A stretch of DNA of 64,000 nucleotides, taken from Volvox africanus (Eukaryota; Chlorophyta; Chlorophyceae; Chlamydomonadales; Volvocaceae). Positions 24,901 to 37,829 of the stretch are shown piece by piece (the first letter of the stretch is position 1; each line of letters opens with the position of its first letter). A program made the translations under genes and the position numbers. The notes beneath the pieces are model-generated. The model worked only from the letters and a program-made list of their open reading frames with translations, was not told the origin of the DNA and ran no database searches. Location: assembly GCA_030268105.1 (NCBI GenBank), contig BSDZ01000078.1:4496001-4560000 (forward strand), given 5' to 3'.

Positions 24901-26779
24901 GCTGTTGGGGTTTCACCTGGCGTTGACTGGCGGGTTTTGCGCAATGCCTGGGGTTCTATTGGCCCAGGGATATGCTCATCCGTCCGGGCAACCCTCGCTT
25001 GGTGGGAGGCCGTGTTGTGCCGCTATATTCATGGCCAAGGCAGTGCAGCGGTTCTCAGCCGGCGATATATCATTAACGATTTGCGGTGCGCCTCATGGTG
25101 TTTGTCGCGTTTGACGTTATCTGGTGTAGCTACGTGGTGGCCTGAACTTGTGTGCACGCTTCGTCGATGATTTTGACCAAGAGCTCCTTATGACCTCCTC
25201 TCTTGATGAGACTCCTCAAAGACCTGTTTTTCTGTATTTCATTGGGCCCTGAGTGGCCGTGTACGTCAAGACCTGCGACCTGATGAACCTGAACCTGAAC
25301 CTGAACCTGATGAAGAACTGCCGACATTGACTGCATCATTAAACGTGCGGCCGCTCCATGCATGGATGGCAAGCGGCGTCGTTTGTTTTTCCATGTAAAA
25401 GATCATTCCGTTTGTCAAGGCATGGATGCTGCACCCCGCTGCATCGATACCTCTACATACCAAGGTACTCCCGCGCATGTATATCACGTCACGATGTTAG
25501 GGATACACCGCCGGATCCATTAATACGGCACAACGATAAGCCTGTTTTCGTCCTGGAATAACTGGAACAACGAGAACCAAGGGCGTTCTCCGTGCGTAGT
25601 GGAACGTTGGGGGTTCTCAAACACTCCGAGCTGAGGAATCAGCGCGAGGGATTCGGTGCAGCACTGCATAACATTTTCGCTGGCGCCCCTGCTGTGTGCT
25701 GCTGCTGTTGCAGATGTCCATGTGGTCCACGTGCTGTATCCTCGTGAAGTAGCAGGAGGGGAGATCAGTGTCAAGTAAAGTGAGTCCATGTTCTCGACTG
25801 CTCTGACCCTTCGTCATCGGGTCGTCCTGTCTTCACAATGCTGCACATTACGCATAACCGAATCCCATAGACTCCTATGTCGTGTTGAGCACAAGTGAGC
25901 ACACCTTTTGAGTACTGGTGTGGACTCCCGATGTACACACATATGTTTTGCTGGCAGGAATATATATATACAACTATCTGTTGTGCAAAAAATGACAGCA
26001 TAAATATCGCCGTACGGTAAAAACCCCACCCCTTGCACGGAAACGCCTGGCCACGGAAACGGGATTCAAAGAACCGAGTTTGATGCGGTTGGTGATGGTG
26101 ATCACGATAGGACTTTGGAAAAGGAAATAAGTTGCGGAGAATGGGTGGAACTGTCGTGACGTTATCCGTGCCCGCAGCGCCGGACCAGGGTGACAATCTT
26201 GCATATATTACGAATAGTCCAAAACGGAAATAAAAAATAAATAAATAAATCCGTTTGATTATCGAAATAGAGCGACAATAGACGTGAAGATCATAACGGG
26301 TACGTTGGCTCGTCCAAGGCCTACGCTGCCTGAACAGTATATAAACGGTAAGGTTACCCATGCAAAATTACTGAGCAGTGCATTCGGGCTCGGTTTCCCT
26401 CACGGTCGACACGCAACGGGAGAGAATTGAAGTCTGAGCCGTGCTTCCTTGCTTTGGGCCAAAAAACCCAAGTTTGCGCTGGTTTTCCGAGTGTCAAAGC
26501 GGGTCTGTCCGGCAGGTGATGTGAGCCCGCGGCGTGAAGCCCCTGACGGAGTGAGCCCAGAAAGGTCAGAAAGAGAAGACTTATCATAGTCCAAAACCAC
26601 TTAATGTATGCCACTAGGAAACATAGAGGCAATAATCCCTAGGAATGATACCAGTACACTGTTCAAGCGTTACCTTGGGAAACGCTTGATAACGTTATAT
26701 TAATAAAAATTACGGATGCTTACTGTAAGCCGTGACCAAGAGAAGTCTGAACTTTTTATCGTCAGGTTGCAATCTGCAA
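22000..26779. other. Intergenic, no gene seen
   Basis: Mostly T/G-rich on the plus strand from 22000 to 25000, perhaps partly 3' untranslated sequence of the F-box gene. A short (GAACCT)4-like run lies at about 25283-25313 and an AAAT run near 26229-26250. All open frames are under about 200 codons and carry no recognisable domain. The right end should contain the cyclase promoter. Confidence 0.45.
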
Positions 26780-29700
26780 ATGGATGATCTGCAGGTCGCC
26801 GAGAGTTCTTCCACCGCAGCCCCAAAGAAGCGGTCCTTATCAGAAAAGTTGCTGATATTGCTTCCGTCCCTATTCAACTGTGTTCTGGGTTCCAAGGCTG
26901 ATGAGGTACCTGACCCTGAGGTCGCTGACTCAATTCAGGGCTCAATCAATGTTGAAGCCTCGGCAACAGTCTCTTTATTACAGCTTTCCAAAAATTATGA
27001 CCAGGCGACTTATGGGGTCATAGTTATTGCTCCTTACACGGATACGATTTGCGCAACAACCATGGTCACGTTAACGAGCTCGACGCCAGTTTACTGGAAC
27101 GATGCGGCTGCCAGCATTCTTCGAGCCTCCTCTCACTCATCTATGGATTCTAGAGGACAGCGCACATCGGACAGCGCCGTTCCCAGTCTCCTTGACGCCT
27201 TCGCTGCGGCTTTGGCGCCAGGGACTGTTGACAGCCTGAGCGCGCTGCTGCAGCGCGTCGCAATGTCCCAAAAGTGCATTTCACCGAAGGAAGGCGATAA
27301 TGGATTCGTCGACGCCCACCCTCTGCCTACGGAAGTCGCCACGGCTCGAGGCACACGGGACTCTGCGTCACTTACTGGGGCCCACCTCCAAACACTTGAT
27401 ATGGAGCCCGTATTATTACTGATGGGCTCAGCAGCTCCTGAACCTCTCGGCGGTGCAGCCGCTGCCGCACACGGTAGCTTTGGGAACGGCAGTAGGCGCA
27501 GCCATATGCATATGCGAAACGATGGCGGGAACAATCACCGACGACCCAGTGGTTTTCCGACTCCTGTTCAGGAGCAAAAGCCCTCATGCTATAACCAAAC
27601 CACCTTCTCTCCTGCGAGGGTTTTCGCTGGTCCTGCAAAAAAGGAACGTTCTTATCAGATCGATGCACCTTGCACCTTGCAGCCGGCTGTGATTGTTGCC
27701 TTTAGCGTGGAGAAGCCCAACGGCGGAGTGCTGTTGCATTGTGTGGACGATCCCACCACGCGCAATGCTGTTCCCCGAACCGGCAAGCCATGGCCTGCTG
27801 CCCTCGTCGACAGTAATGGCTGTGCCGCCTCAGCTGGTGGAGACCTGGCGAATGACTCAACTGTTATTGCACCCACTGCCGCTGATCACCGACTACAGCA
27901 GTCCCAGCAGCAGTCGGGTCGCGGCGGTGGCAGCGGCAGCGCACCACAGGTGCCGGCGAATTCATCCGTCGGAGCGGCGGCACCAACAACAATAATGAAG
28001 GTGCTGCGGGGCAGTGACGGTGGTAATGGGAACGCACATCAGGTTGATGATGACATCGATTTGCTCGTCCCGATCTGCGAGGAAGCAGGTCCTGAATCGT
28101 CCAATTGCGATATGTTACACAAGCGGTCGCCCAGCAGCCGGCATGCGGCGGCGGCACCTGACGATGAAGGCGACAGCTTGTGGCTCCGTCGTGAAGGCCT
28201 CGTGTTATCTGCGTTAACCCATATGGTGACGGCCATGGTGACGGCCGGGTGTGCAACTGTGCTGTATCAGAACGCGCCGGTAAGGTTGGCCTGGAGAACG
28301 CACCAGAAGGTTGAGCTGGTTTGAATCATAATGGAGTCGCCGAACTGGGGATGAAGGGCCGGGAGCGGGCGAATATAAGGCCCCGATAATCTTTCCAAAA
28401 CACCGCAGCAGCAGGGTTGTTATTTTATTGCTGTGCCTTCCGGCGCCGTTTGCATTTCCTAGTCATCGCCTAGTAGCTGCCGCCGGCTCTGCTGTCTCGG
28501 ATAACCCCTTCCGTTACTTGAATGGTTGCCAGCTGCTGCGGCGATAGAAGTGTCGTTGTGGTCCCCCAAGCGCCCCCTCACGCGCATTACTGCGCACCTC
28601 GTCCCTACCTCATCCTTTCAGAGCCAGTCATACTATGGACGGCGATCGGCCCCCAAACCCCGAAAGGCCCCATCGCCCGCATGCCCCCAAGACGACCTCG
28701 CAGACGGCAGTGAGGCCGGCTGCATCGACAGCACCAGTGGCACCTTTCTGCTAACGCAGCTGTTTTCGCTGCAGCCGGCAAAGGTACGAAACATAGGGCG
28801 GCCGCCGCCGCCGCCGTAGCAACAGTTTTCAGCTTGAGGAAGTCTGGTGACTTATGTGGAATGAGAGATGGAGGGTCATCCGGGGCACCCCCCTGCACCG
28901 GCAGCACCATGGTGATGCAGAATCGTTTGTTTCCTTTTGACCGCTGTGGGGCAGTACAGGGTGGGATAAGTGTTTACTGGCGATCCCCTATAGTGGATCA
29001 CACACTGGTAATGACCAGTAGTAGTAAGCTAAAATTTGATCACAAGGGCAGAGAGGGCGTTGAGAAGCTGGGTATGGGCTGCGGTGTGGGCAGCTGCATG
29101 CGGGATGATGCACGGCTGGTGCTTCGGCCGCCAATAACTCGCCGATATCGTCCTGATCGCCCATTATTGCTGAAAACTGGGACGCGCGCTTACTGGATGC
29201 AGACGCTCAGGTGCGTGTATCAGACCCGCACCCGTTGAGTCGCACGTACCAGCGCATGAGAAAACCGCGCGACCGCCCGGCTGCTCCCTCCCCTCCGGCC
29301 GCCCACCGAAACCCCGCAGCTCGAGCGGATGCTGGCGGATGTTATGGGGGAGGCACGTATCTGGAAGGGTGGGTGCAAGCGCAATTGCGCGGCTGGGTGC
29401 AGGGTGGAAACCAGGGTTCCCCGGTGGTGGTGGTGGTTCTTGTGTGTGTCTGTTCCGGTTACCCCCGCAATCCAATAAATTTCCCAGGTGACCCCCCGAG
29501 GGACTCAATTACCCCAAAACACAGTCTCAATTGAGTCTCACCACGAGCGAGTGGCAAAACGTTCCAGGGATACTCGGAGCCGGCCGAATATGTTAAAGAA
29601 GAACCTCCCAAAGCATTAGGAAATTCCTCCAAGCCCCATCCGGGATGTGGAGCGCTAGTGGAAGCGGCTGAGGGCCGGGACATTTGGCCGCTTGGAAAAC

Positions 29701-32700
29701 GCAAGCACACACTGCAATGAGAACTTTAACTCACGAATCTTTGCGCCAAACCATGTCAGCATATTTCGATCGCATTCTGACACACTACCAGCTTTTGAGC
29801 CCCTCTTGCCCCTCTCTAGATGCCATCCCTATCGAAGTTTTCTGAACAGGCAAGCGCCTTCTGACGACCCCTCCCACTCTCACCAGGCATCCTCCAAGTC
29901 CCGGTATCCATGAAGCTGGCAACTCCTTGTTCATACCCTGCTGGCTGGAATCTCTCTCAACCCCTGACAAACCAGGCCAGCAGCACCCCACCGTGGGCCG
30001 TCGCAAGCGGTGCACCCACTGCGACCACTGCTGCTGTCATTGATGCCGGCAGCAGCTCCGTAGAAGCCGTTACATCCTCAACCATGCCGGGTTTAAAGGC
30101 GGTTGGGATCGGACGGCCCAACAGCAGTCTTGCATCTCGGTCCTGTTCCACCCGCCGTGTGCTGCAGCCCTTGGACTCGCCAATTGTGTCTCTCGTACAG
30201 AGCGCCGCCTTCACTAGTAAGGGCACCCGCCGGCTGTTCTCGGTAAAGCCCGCAGGGGACGGCACTGACATCGAGCGAATCTCCACCCCTTTGTCCAGCG
30301 AGGCCATCCGCATCCAGACCTCCAACGACTTCCTAATTCCCCATGACGAGACTCCAAATGCCATGATGGAGGCGTCCACTAAGGGGATCCAGAACAGCAT
30401 GGAAATTAATCCGCTGGTGGGGGAGGGAGGGAGGGAGGGAGGGAGGGAAGGAGGGGTGACACCCGGGTTAGAGTTTAGAGTTCAGATTTTTAACGGGCCC
30501 GGCTGGTCGTGTTCGCAGAAAAGTGTACGTCACGGTGTCACGACGGATGGCGTTACCAGACATTCGCCAACGGCACTTAGTGTGACGTCGGTGCAGTAAT
30601 CCGTCTCGTGACAACGGAGCGTGCGCCCGTAACCATCATCATTAACATTCCACCGGAAATCTCACCCTCGCTTACCCGTACTGGTGCTGGGTGGAAACTC
30701 AAACTCAAACGGTGGTTGAGAGATCATACTTGGAGGTTTGCGGCATTGACCTGCTGTCGTGTTTAGGGGACAACCACTTGTCACTCACGTCTTGTGGACA
30801 TCCGTCTCATGTTGCCGGCCGCTGTCCTAAAACCCAATCATCCCTGTACAAAAACTTACTCTCGTTTCCACTAAATGCATTGGAACATATGCATTCTGGA
30901 CAGGCCACCTCCACATGGGGTCTTATGCTTGATACGATGGAGGACAACAACAGAGTGCCTGTGGAAGTCCCCAACCGACAGCTCAACAGCTCCCACGGCC
31001 GATGCAACGTTGACGCACTTGCCAGCAGAAATGGCCGCGACGTCATGGCAGGATTCGCTGCAAAAGCACCGGGCGTCGCTGCCGCAGCTGCCATCGCCAC
31101 GCCCACCTGCGGATCGGTGATCCATGGGTCACCTACGCGTTCCATGCGTGCGCCTGTGGTTCCTTCCAACAGCACCGCCCGTCGATTATTTCGTGTCCAA
31201 GACAACGGCGTTCTGGGTTTCATCACTGAGTCACAGCTCCCATATGACATAAATGGCCGCTCCAACGTTTACCTCACCGCTCCCTCCCCCGCCGTCTTCA
31301 ACCCAAATCCTGAAGAAACCTGCCAATGCAACACGGACGCATCGGGACGCATAGCGGAGATGTTTCACCAAGACATTAAATATGACGATATTGTTCGAAG
31401 GACCAAGTCAATGCTCGCTCTGTCCTTCGGATCTACGGCGGGGGTGGCCAGCGCCAACCGGATGACCAGCGATGACACCGCTCTGGTGGGGACACCTCGC
31501 CGCTGCATCACCCGCGCAGATCTGCATGGTCAGCAGGGCAGGGGGTTACAGTGTTCATTTACACGCGTGTTGGCCTTCGCCAGCTCACTCAAGAACACCC
31601 CCAGCGCGCTGCAGCAGGCGTTAGCGGTAAGGGGGACCAACGTGCCTGGTGTTTCCACCAGCAATGGAATTGCATCCAAACAGATATTCTCACTGCCGAA
31701 CGCGGACTTCATTGCAGTTAACAACGGAGAGGGAGGGCAGAACGGTGAGGCGGCGAAACACAGAATCGAGAGCTACTTCGCTCCAGGGGAGCTGCGTCAT
31801 GGATTCCTCCGGACGAAGCTGAGCCATGAGTTTCTATCGTCTTCGAGTACCCTGCAACCACTGGGTTGCCCAAGTGGCGCGCTAGCGCCGCAGATTGAGA
31901 TGATGCCGCAGCCAGCAGTGACTGCTACTTCTACTGCTAGTGCTGCCGTTGCTAGGATAGCTGAAGCATCGGCGACAGGTGCACCACACAATCATCAGAA
32001 TGCGGGCGCACAAGGCGAGGCCGTGCCAGCCACCGCCGCTGTAGCCCTCAGTGCACGCACTGGCGGCAGGCGCCTTGCAGCTGCAGCTGCAGCTACACTC
32101 ACAGTGGCAATCTCAGACAATGTTACTGGCAACAGGGTTTCCGTGGGTCGTCAGGAGCAGCTCCAGTCCAGCCCCGCCAACAATAATGCTGGCGTCACCG
32201 TGTCTGTGTGCGGCACATCGGTCTTCGCAGTTGGATCGTCGATGCCGTCCGCCACCTCGACCACCCCCCTAAGCTGCATCCCCGTGCAGGTGCACTCCAG
32301 CAGTTATGCCGGCGGTACGACAGTGGTTTCGGGGCATGGGATCTGGAGGGCGGCGGTGGAAGCGGCGGCAAGAGGAACGGCTTCGTCAAGGTCGCGCTCG
32401 CCACTTGGCCAGATGACGGCGGCGGCTACGGCTGCCTGTTGGCACGAGATCACGGCTATACGAACGACAGATCCAGTTTCCGGACAAGACATAATCGTCC
32501 TTGTACAGGTGCTTTGTGCGTCTGCTCTTGCGCGTGATTCCCGTACAATGCGCCCGTACGGTTGTAAAAATAGATTGGGTAAGGCTCGCCTTCGTGCGCA
32601 TGCTTCAAAAAGGTCGCACGTGCGATGCGGCATCCATTTCAACTCAGGATCCCGTTGAAAAGCAGACCTTCAGCGACCTAACACCAAGAACCCCTATCAT

Positions 32701-35700
32701 TTTGTCCGTCTATCAATCTCCCTCTGCCTCTGCGCCAGTCTGATGTGACGGATAAGGTGGAGGCCGAGCGCCATTTGGCCCGGGTGGCGGAGGCGGAGCA
32801 CAGGCTTCTGGAGAAGGTGAGAGGTCGGGCGAGGTCCGCGGGATGCCAAGGGAAATCCGCAATTATGTGAGGGAAGGGAAGGGAACATCACACCGGCGGG
32901 CAGGAGGGAAGGGAGGATTGGGAGTCGTGTGAGTGTGAGAGTCGCGGCTCGCCGCTCGTCCTCCGAAACCATGTCACCCAAGGTAAATAGGAAATAGGTG
33001 AATTGGCAACAGGTCACTCGGAAAAACTGTGCAAACGCCACAACAGCTGATGGCCTCCTGTGATGGCCTCCTGTGATGGCCTCCTGAGTGCCGTCCACGT
33101 GATCTACATCACGGTGATTCCTGACGTGTATCCTGACCCAACCTACCCACGACATGCATGCCTGGTGCTTGTTATACGGCAGATCTTTCCGCGCCACGTG
33201 CTGACTTATATGATGACGGAGGAGGGAGTGCTTCTGGACAACGGCCCTCCCTCCTCCCGGCTCGGCAACCTCAAGCCCGCGCCTCTGATTCGGGATATCA
33301 ACAAACTTGCAACTTCTCATTCCGAGGTATGGATCTTCGATGGGGAAATTATTTTTGCTGCAGTTAAATTTTGATATAAAAATTCTGACCCCTTATTTAA
33401 TAATTTATCAACCAAAATTGATCCTTATCAAAAAGTAGGATTCGTTGGATATTCCGGTAGCGATGAAACCACTTTCGTTCATTTGATTTTAAGGTTATAT
33501 GATATTAATGAAGGCCGCATTCTAATTGATGGTCAGAATACCATGGAAGTAACCCAAACGTCCTCGCGGAAAGCTATAGGCGTTATACTGTTAACAACGG
33601 AAGTAAAATGATACAGAGCACCGGATAAAAATTAATAAGATAAAACAAAAATAATAATAATTCTCTCTGTCTTAAGAGGCTACGAACATTCTGGTTCTGG
33701 GTAGATGGTAGTTCTGGGGCCGCAGTATCGGCTGGAACGGGGCACCCTGTCGTACGAGAGCCCTATACACCTCGCTGCATAGCGCCGCGTGTTATGGCCT
33801 TCTGCGTACCTTCTTCCCCACCGCACCGCAAAAGAGGAATCTTACACAAGCTTTACGTTCCGCATATACAGCAGGTGGCCTCGATGGCCTCAATTTACCT
33901 CAACCTGCGTAACACCTTCCCTTGCCGTATTGCCTAACTCCCTATCACCTGCCCGTGCTACCCCCGGCCATACACCCCGCAGGTGACTCTGCTCTTTGCG
34001 GACATCCAAGGTGCGTACTGCACCATGCCGCGTTCGTAGAGGAACCGAAAGCGTGTAGGCCGCGTCTGCTTCATTTCTGTTGGGCTGCCTTGTTGAAGTG
34101 TGATGGATACATGGATACATGCATGTAAGCATGTAACATCCTGGTGCGGATCTTTTGGGCTGCTGCTGCTGCTGCTGCTGCTGCTGCAGGTTTTACGCCT
34201 ATGTGTCAGATGTTGGAGCCACAGGTCGTGATGGCCTTCCTAAATGACCTCTTCACCTGCTTTGACAACCGGCTGGAAGAATTCGGAGTGTACAAGGTAG
34301 CATCATGACGCACAGGGAGGGCGGGTGCAAGCATCTTGGGGGCCATTCCATCCACGATCTGTCAAGCCAACTTAGGGCAGCATTGTACCCCATCTGGTTT
34401 CACACCTCGGGGGCTGTTGGTCGGTAACCCATCCACGTGGTGCTCCAAACGCGGTGCAACCATTTCACATGCACCTGCGCGCCCTCCGCGGGGACACAGG
34501 AATGCCTGCGCTGTGCAGCGGCCGCGCTCACTCGTATTGCATCATAGACGCATCATCTGTAGAAAGGTGGGATCTTACATGATCGGTGCGGGATGGGGGA
34601 CACGTGCGACAAAAAACAAAAACCCCATAAGTATAAAAAGAAAGGGTTTGGAGAGCACGTTACCCCGACCAGCCTGATGAACTGGCCTGCGTGGCGCAGC
34701 GCTCTCCATGGATAGGGGTTGCAGTCTTGCCTGATGAGCTACGCGTGGGCTTTTGCAGAGCTGTACATATCCGTGCTGTTGGAGCTCCTAAGGGCCTCCC
34801 CGCCGCATTATGTACGAATGGGTTATTGCTGTTATGCGACTCATGTGCAGGTGGAGACCATCGGCGATTGCTACTTCGTGGCCGGGGGCCTTATCCACGA
34901 GGACGAGCATGGCATGCCGGCTGTGAGAGCGAGGGACAGCCATGCTGATCCGCTGCACGCGGAGAAAGTGTTCATGTTCGCCAAGGTAGAAGGGCTTACT
35001 ACTGGGCATCGGCGTCCGTTCCATGTTTACCATTCTATCGTTCGTTCAGCAGTTTATCCATCTATTTTCCTATCTTCCTATCCATCTATGTATCTCTTTA
35101 CCAATTTACCTTCAAAGTTGTCCCTTCCCGCAACATTGCACCTGAACATTGCTGCTGTATTCAGGCAATGCTTGCGGCCGCCTCTGAGGTGGCCCTGCCC
35201 ACAAGTGGCTGCCCCGTCCGAATGCGAATCGGCATCCACACGGGGCCAGTCGTCAGCGGTGTTGTGGGACAGCGCATGCCGCGGTTTTGCCTCTTCGGTA
35301 CGTGTCTGCAACGAAACAAAACACCCTGTTTGCTCCATTCTCCCTCAGCGGTCGTAGCACCATGCCTTTCCCGGAAGTCGCACGGAGATAGACTTAATTC
35401 ATTCGCTAGATGCGACTCCGCCATGAAAATCAGATGCAAAAACCATGCCGGGCGCACGTCTGCCGCTTCTCAAGGGATTTGCCTTCTAAAAAAGGAAACA
35501 GAAAGCGGCAGGCGCGCGCCCGGCATGGGTTTTGCATCTAAAATTCCAGGCGGAGTCGCATACGGCAAGGTGTACGTGAGAAGTGCGTTTCGGAGCGGTG
35601 GCGGTCGGGGCAAGAGTGGTATCACCCCGAACAAACGAATTGTAACCTCGAGGCATAGGGCTTTGTTCCACTTTCAATCTTCCTTTCCGTGCCAAGTTTC

Positions 35701-36842
35701 ACACGTGCGCTGTTCGCTGTAAGTTCCCTGATGACCTGCTTGGTTAGTCTCCTGCTGGTGTGCAAATAAGCAAATGAGCGACTCCCCGACCTCACCCGAA
35801 TGAACCCATCCCCCAAACCGTCTGGCCGACACCTCTGGGGCGCGCTTCGCATGTTCGCACCTCCATACTGAAGGCGACACTGTCAACACGTAAGCGACCA
35901 ATTTAAGTTCCGAGTAGATTTCGGAGCTTTTATTGCCCGGGAATGCGCTGACATGACACGCGAGGGATGACCCGTGGGTCATCGCACACGCTAGGTTACA
36001 TGGCGCATGAGTCGCATATGCCGTGGTTTTGGATTGTAATGTTCTCCAAAAGTTAGCGTTTGTTTTTCAACATAAATCCATGTCTTTGACAAAATACATC
36101 GAACGGTTCGAGGCTGTGCCCTGATGTCTGCAACTTTACCATAGAGCCCTTCGGCCCGTTCCCCCCTCTCTACCCTATTTTGTGCCGGTTCCCCACGCTC
36201 TGGCTCTTCCTTTCCTCCAGTGCCTCCCGTATGGAGAGCACGGGGGTACCGGGGTGCATCCACGCCTCCGAGGCAGTGAGGAGGCTTCTGTCCCATGAGT
36301 CATGGGTACCGATGGGGAACACCGAGGTGGGGCCGAAGATCTGCATGCATCTGATCGCGGTTGCTGCTGCTACATTGCGTTGCGTGTGTGTGCTGCATTT
36401 CGGCGTTTTTGTACGCGCGTATGGTTTGGGGAGGGCCCGTGGTTGAGTGCTGTGGTTTATGACACCTTCTCGTAATGGTGACGGTAGTGATGGAGAACGG
36501 GACGAAATCAAGTGCGATATATACATATATATAATTATATATATAATTATATGTAATATAATATATATATATTAGAGAGAGAGAGAAATATATATTATAT
36601 TATATTATATTATATTATATTATATTATATTATATTATATTATATTATATTATATTATATTATATTATATTATATTATATTATATTATATTATATTATAT
36701 TATATTATATTATATTATATTATATTATATTATATTATATTATATTATATTATATTATATTATATTATATTATATTATATTATATTATATTATATTATAT
36801 TATATTATATTATATTATATTATATTATATTATAATATATAT

Positions 36843-36873
<31 letters not shown>

Positions 36874-37829
36874 GCGGTGTGCGGCGCTGGCCTCAGTGCT
36901 TCTGAGGGAAATGGAGCCGTAAGCAGCATCTGCAGACACAACTCATGCGCGCCGTCTTTTGAAGTGGGGGGTGGGGACAGCGGCTATCTCCGCCATGGGG
37001 ACGGCGTGCCTGGGTGTGCCATGCCATCCCGCATCGCAATTCTTCTCGCTAGGGGTACGAGTGGCACTGCTGCTACCAACGGCGGAGCAGGTGCTCGATG
37101 ACACATTCGTTTCGATCTCACACTGGGCTGCAACTGGGGTCCGTTGCCTGCAACTCCCCCGTATTTGCCCTGAAAGGACAAGCACCGGGGCCCTGCTTAC
37201 CGGGCCCCCGGTGCTGTACTGTTTTCTTACTTAGCATGCATACACTACGCGGCACCACTACTAAGCGACGCGGGCCTTGACATCTTTCCGTTCGACTTTG
37301 TGCCAGTAAGCTGGGTCTTCCGATGGCGGGTCCTGCTGCGCAGGTCAAAGGCAAGGGCCTTATGAATACGTACCTTTGGGTCCCCCCCGAGCACCACCTT
37401 CATGGAACGCCTCGACAGCCCAGCGCTGCTTCCAGACACGCATGTCCCAACGGCAGTACGACCGAAGCCGTATCCATTTCCGTAGCCGCTGCCGCTGCTG
37501 CCGCCGCTGCTAGCAGTGCAACTGCTAGCGGCACAATCGGTGGTAGCGCCGGCAACCCCGCCAGGCGCTTACGCCAACAGCAGATCTCCGTTGCCCGGGC
37601 CTCCAGCCGTTGGGGGGGCCGGGGCAGCGGCGGCAGTGGGACCAGCGCCCTTACGGGGGAGTTGGACCTGGCCTCCTCCCGCGGCACTGCGGAGGAGGGC
37701 AGTAGGGTCAGTAATGCGGCCCATAGCGGCGGAGGGTTTGCGCAGGTCTGTCCACCGAGGCTAAGCTCGGACAGCGCGACGGAGAGTGTGGAGGGTCTCG
37801 CGAAGCTGCTGTTGGACGGCGACAGGTAG
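26780..37829 (+). CDS. PAS-domain class III nucleotide cyclase, guanylyl type
   Basis: Exons 26780-28279, 28622-28783, 29320-29368, 29887-30416, about 30721-32508, 32739-32816, 33183-33326, 33983-34010, 34190-34296, 34851-34985, 35165-35297, 35874-35889, 36221-36326, 37344-37829; about 1753 aa. The 30416/30721 junction is uncertain (an exon at 30519-30590 is possible); the rest fit phase. The soluble N-terminal half has PAS-like pieces in low-complexity sequence: P-V-Y-W-N-D-A-A-A (exon 1) and W-H-E-I-T-A...D-P-V-S-G-Q, then D-V-T and a helical linker to I-F-P-R-H-V. Catalytic domain about 1417-1600: metal Asp in L-F-A-D-I-Q-G-F-T and I-G-D-C-Y-F, transition-state Asn and Arg in N-T-A-S-R. 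Base-selecting V-E-T-I-G-D (Glu) and M-P-R-F-C-L-F-G (Cys) are guanylyl-type, so it should make cGMP. The tail after T-Y-L-W is Ala/Ser/Gly-rich. Confidence 0.88.
33339..33611 (+). pseudogene. Degraded bacterial-type ABC transporter ATPase fragment in a cyclase intron
   Basis: One continuous frame encodes about 90 residues with the start of an ABC-exporter ATPase: G-E-I-I-F..V-K-F, an in-frame TGA at 33372, then [29 protein letters not shown] and G-R-I-L-I-D-G-Q-N. Family knowledge places these as beta-strand 1, the A-loop region and Walker A of MsbA-like exporters. Walker A is broken: the G-K of G-S-G-K-S/T reads D-E. Homology fades after R-K-A-I-G-V-I, before the Q-loop, and a TGA follows at 33609. 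AT-rich codons (TTA, ATT, AAT) contrast with the GC-rich host gene. It begins 12 bases after the 5' splice site at 33326 and lies wholly in the intron. Cannot be functional; best read as a fossil of DNA transferred from an AT-rich bacterium. Confidence 0.85.
35874..35889 (+). other. 16-nt cyclase microexon
   Basis: CTGAAG|GCGACACTGTCAACAC|GTAAGC. It takes one base from the previous exon and gives two to the next, restoring G-D-T-V-N-T-A-S-R. Without it the conserved Asp-Thr-Val-Asn block is missing and the two neighbouring exons (phase 1 to phase 2) do not join in frame. Confidence 0.85.
36513..36873. repeat. (TATAT)n satellite flanked by inverted GA/CT tracts
   Basis: About 240 bases of period-5 TATAT repeats, bounded on the left by ATATATTAGAGAGAGAGAGA and on the right by its reverse complement (CTCTCTCTCTCT followed by TATATA). 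It lies in the last cyclase intron (36327-37343). The flanks could pair into a large hairpin. Confidence 0.95.

Noticed and set aside
29157..29211. Extra cyclase exon encoding A-E-N-W-D-A-R-L-L before a GTGCGT donor
   Set aside because: An in-frame TGA lies just upstream with no AG between, so no phase-0 acceptor exists; the exon at 29320 joins directly.
33339..33611. Functional ABC transporter gene or cyclase exon
   Set aside because: Internal stop, destroyed Walker A, truncated before the Q-loop, and the cyclase exons on both sides join in phase without it.
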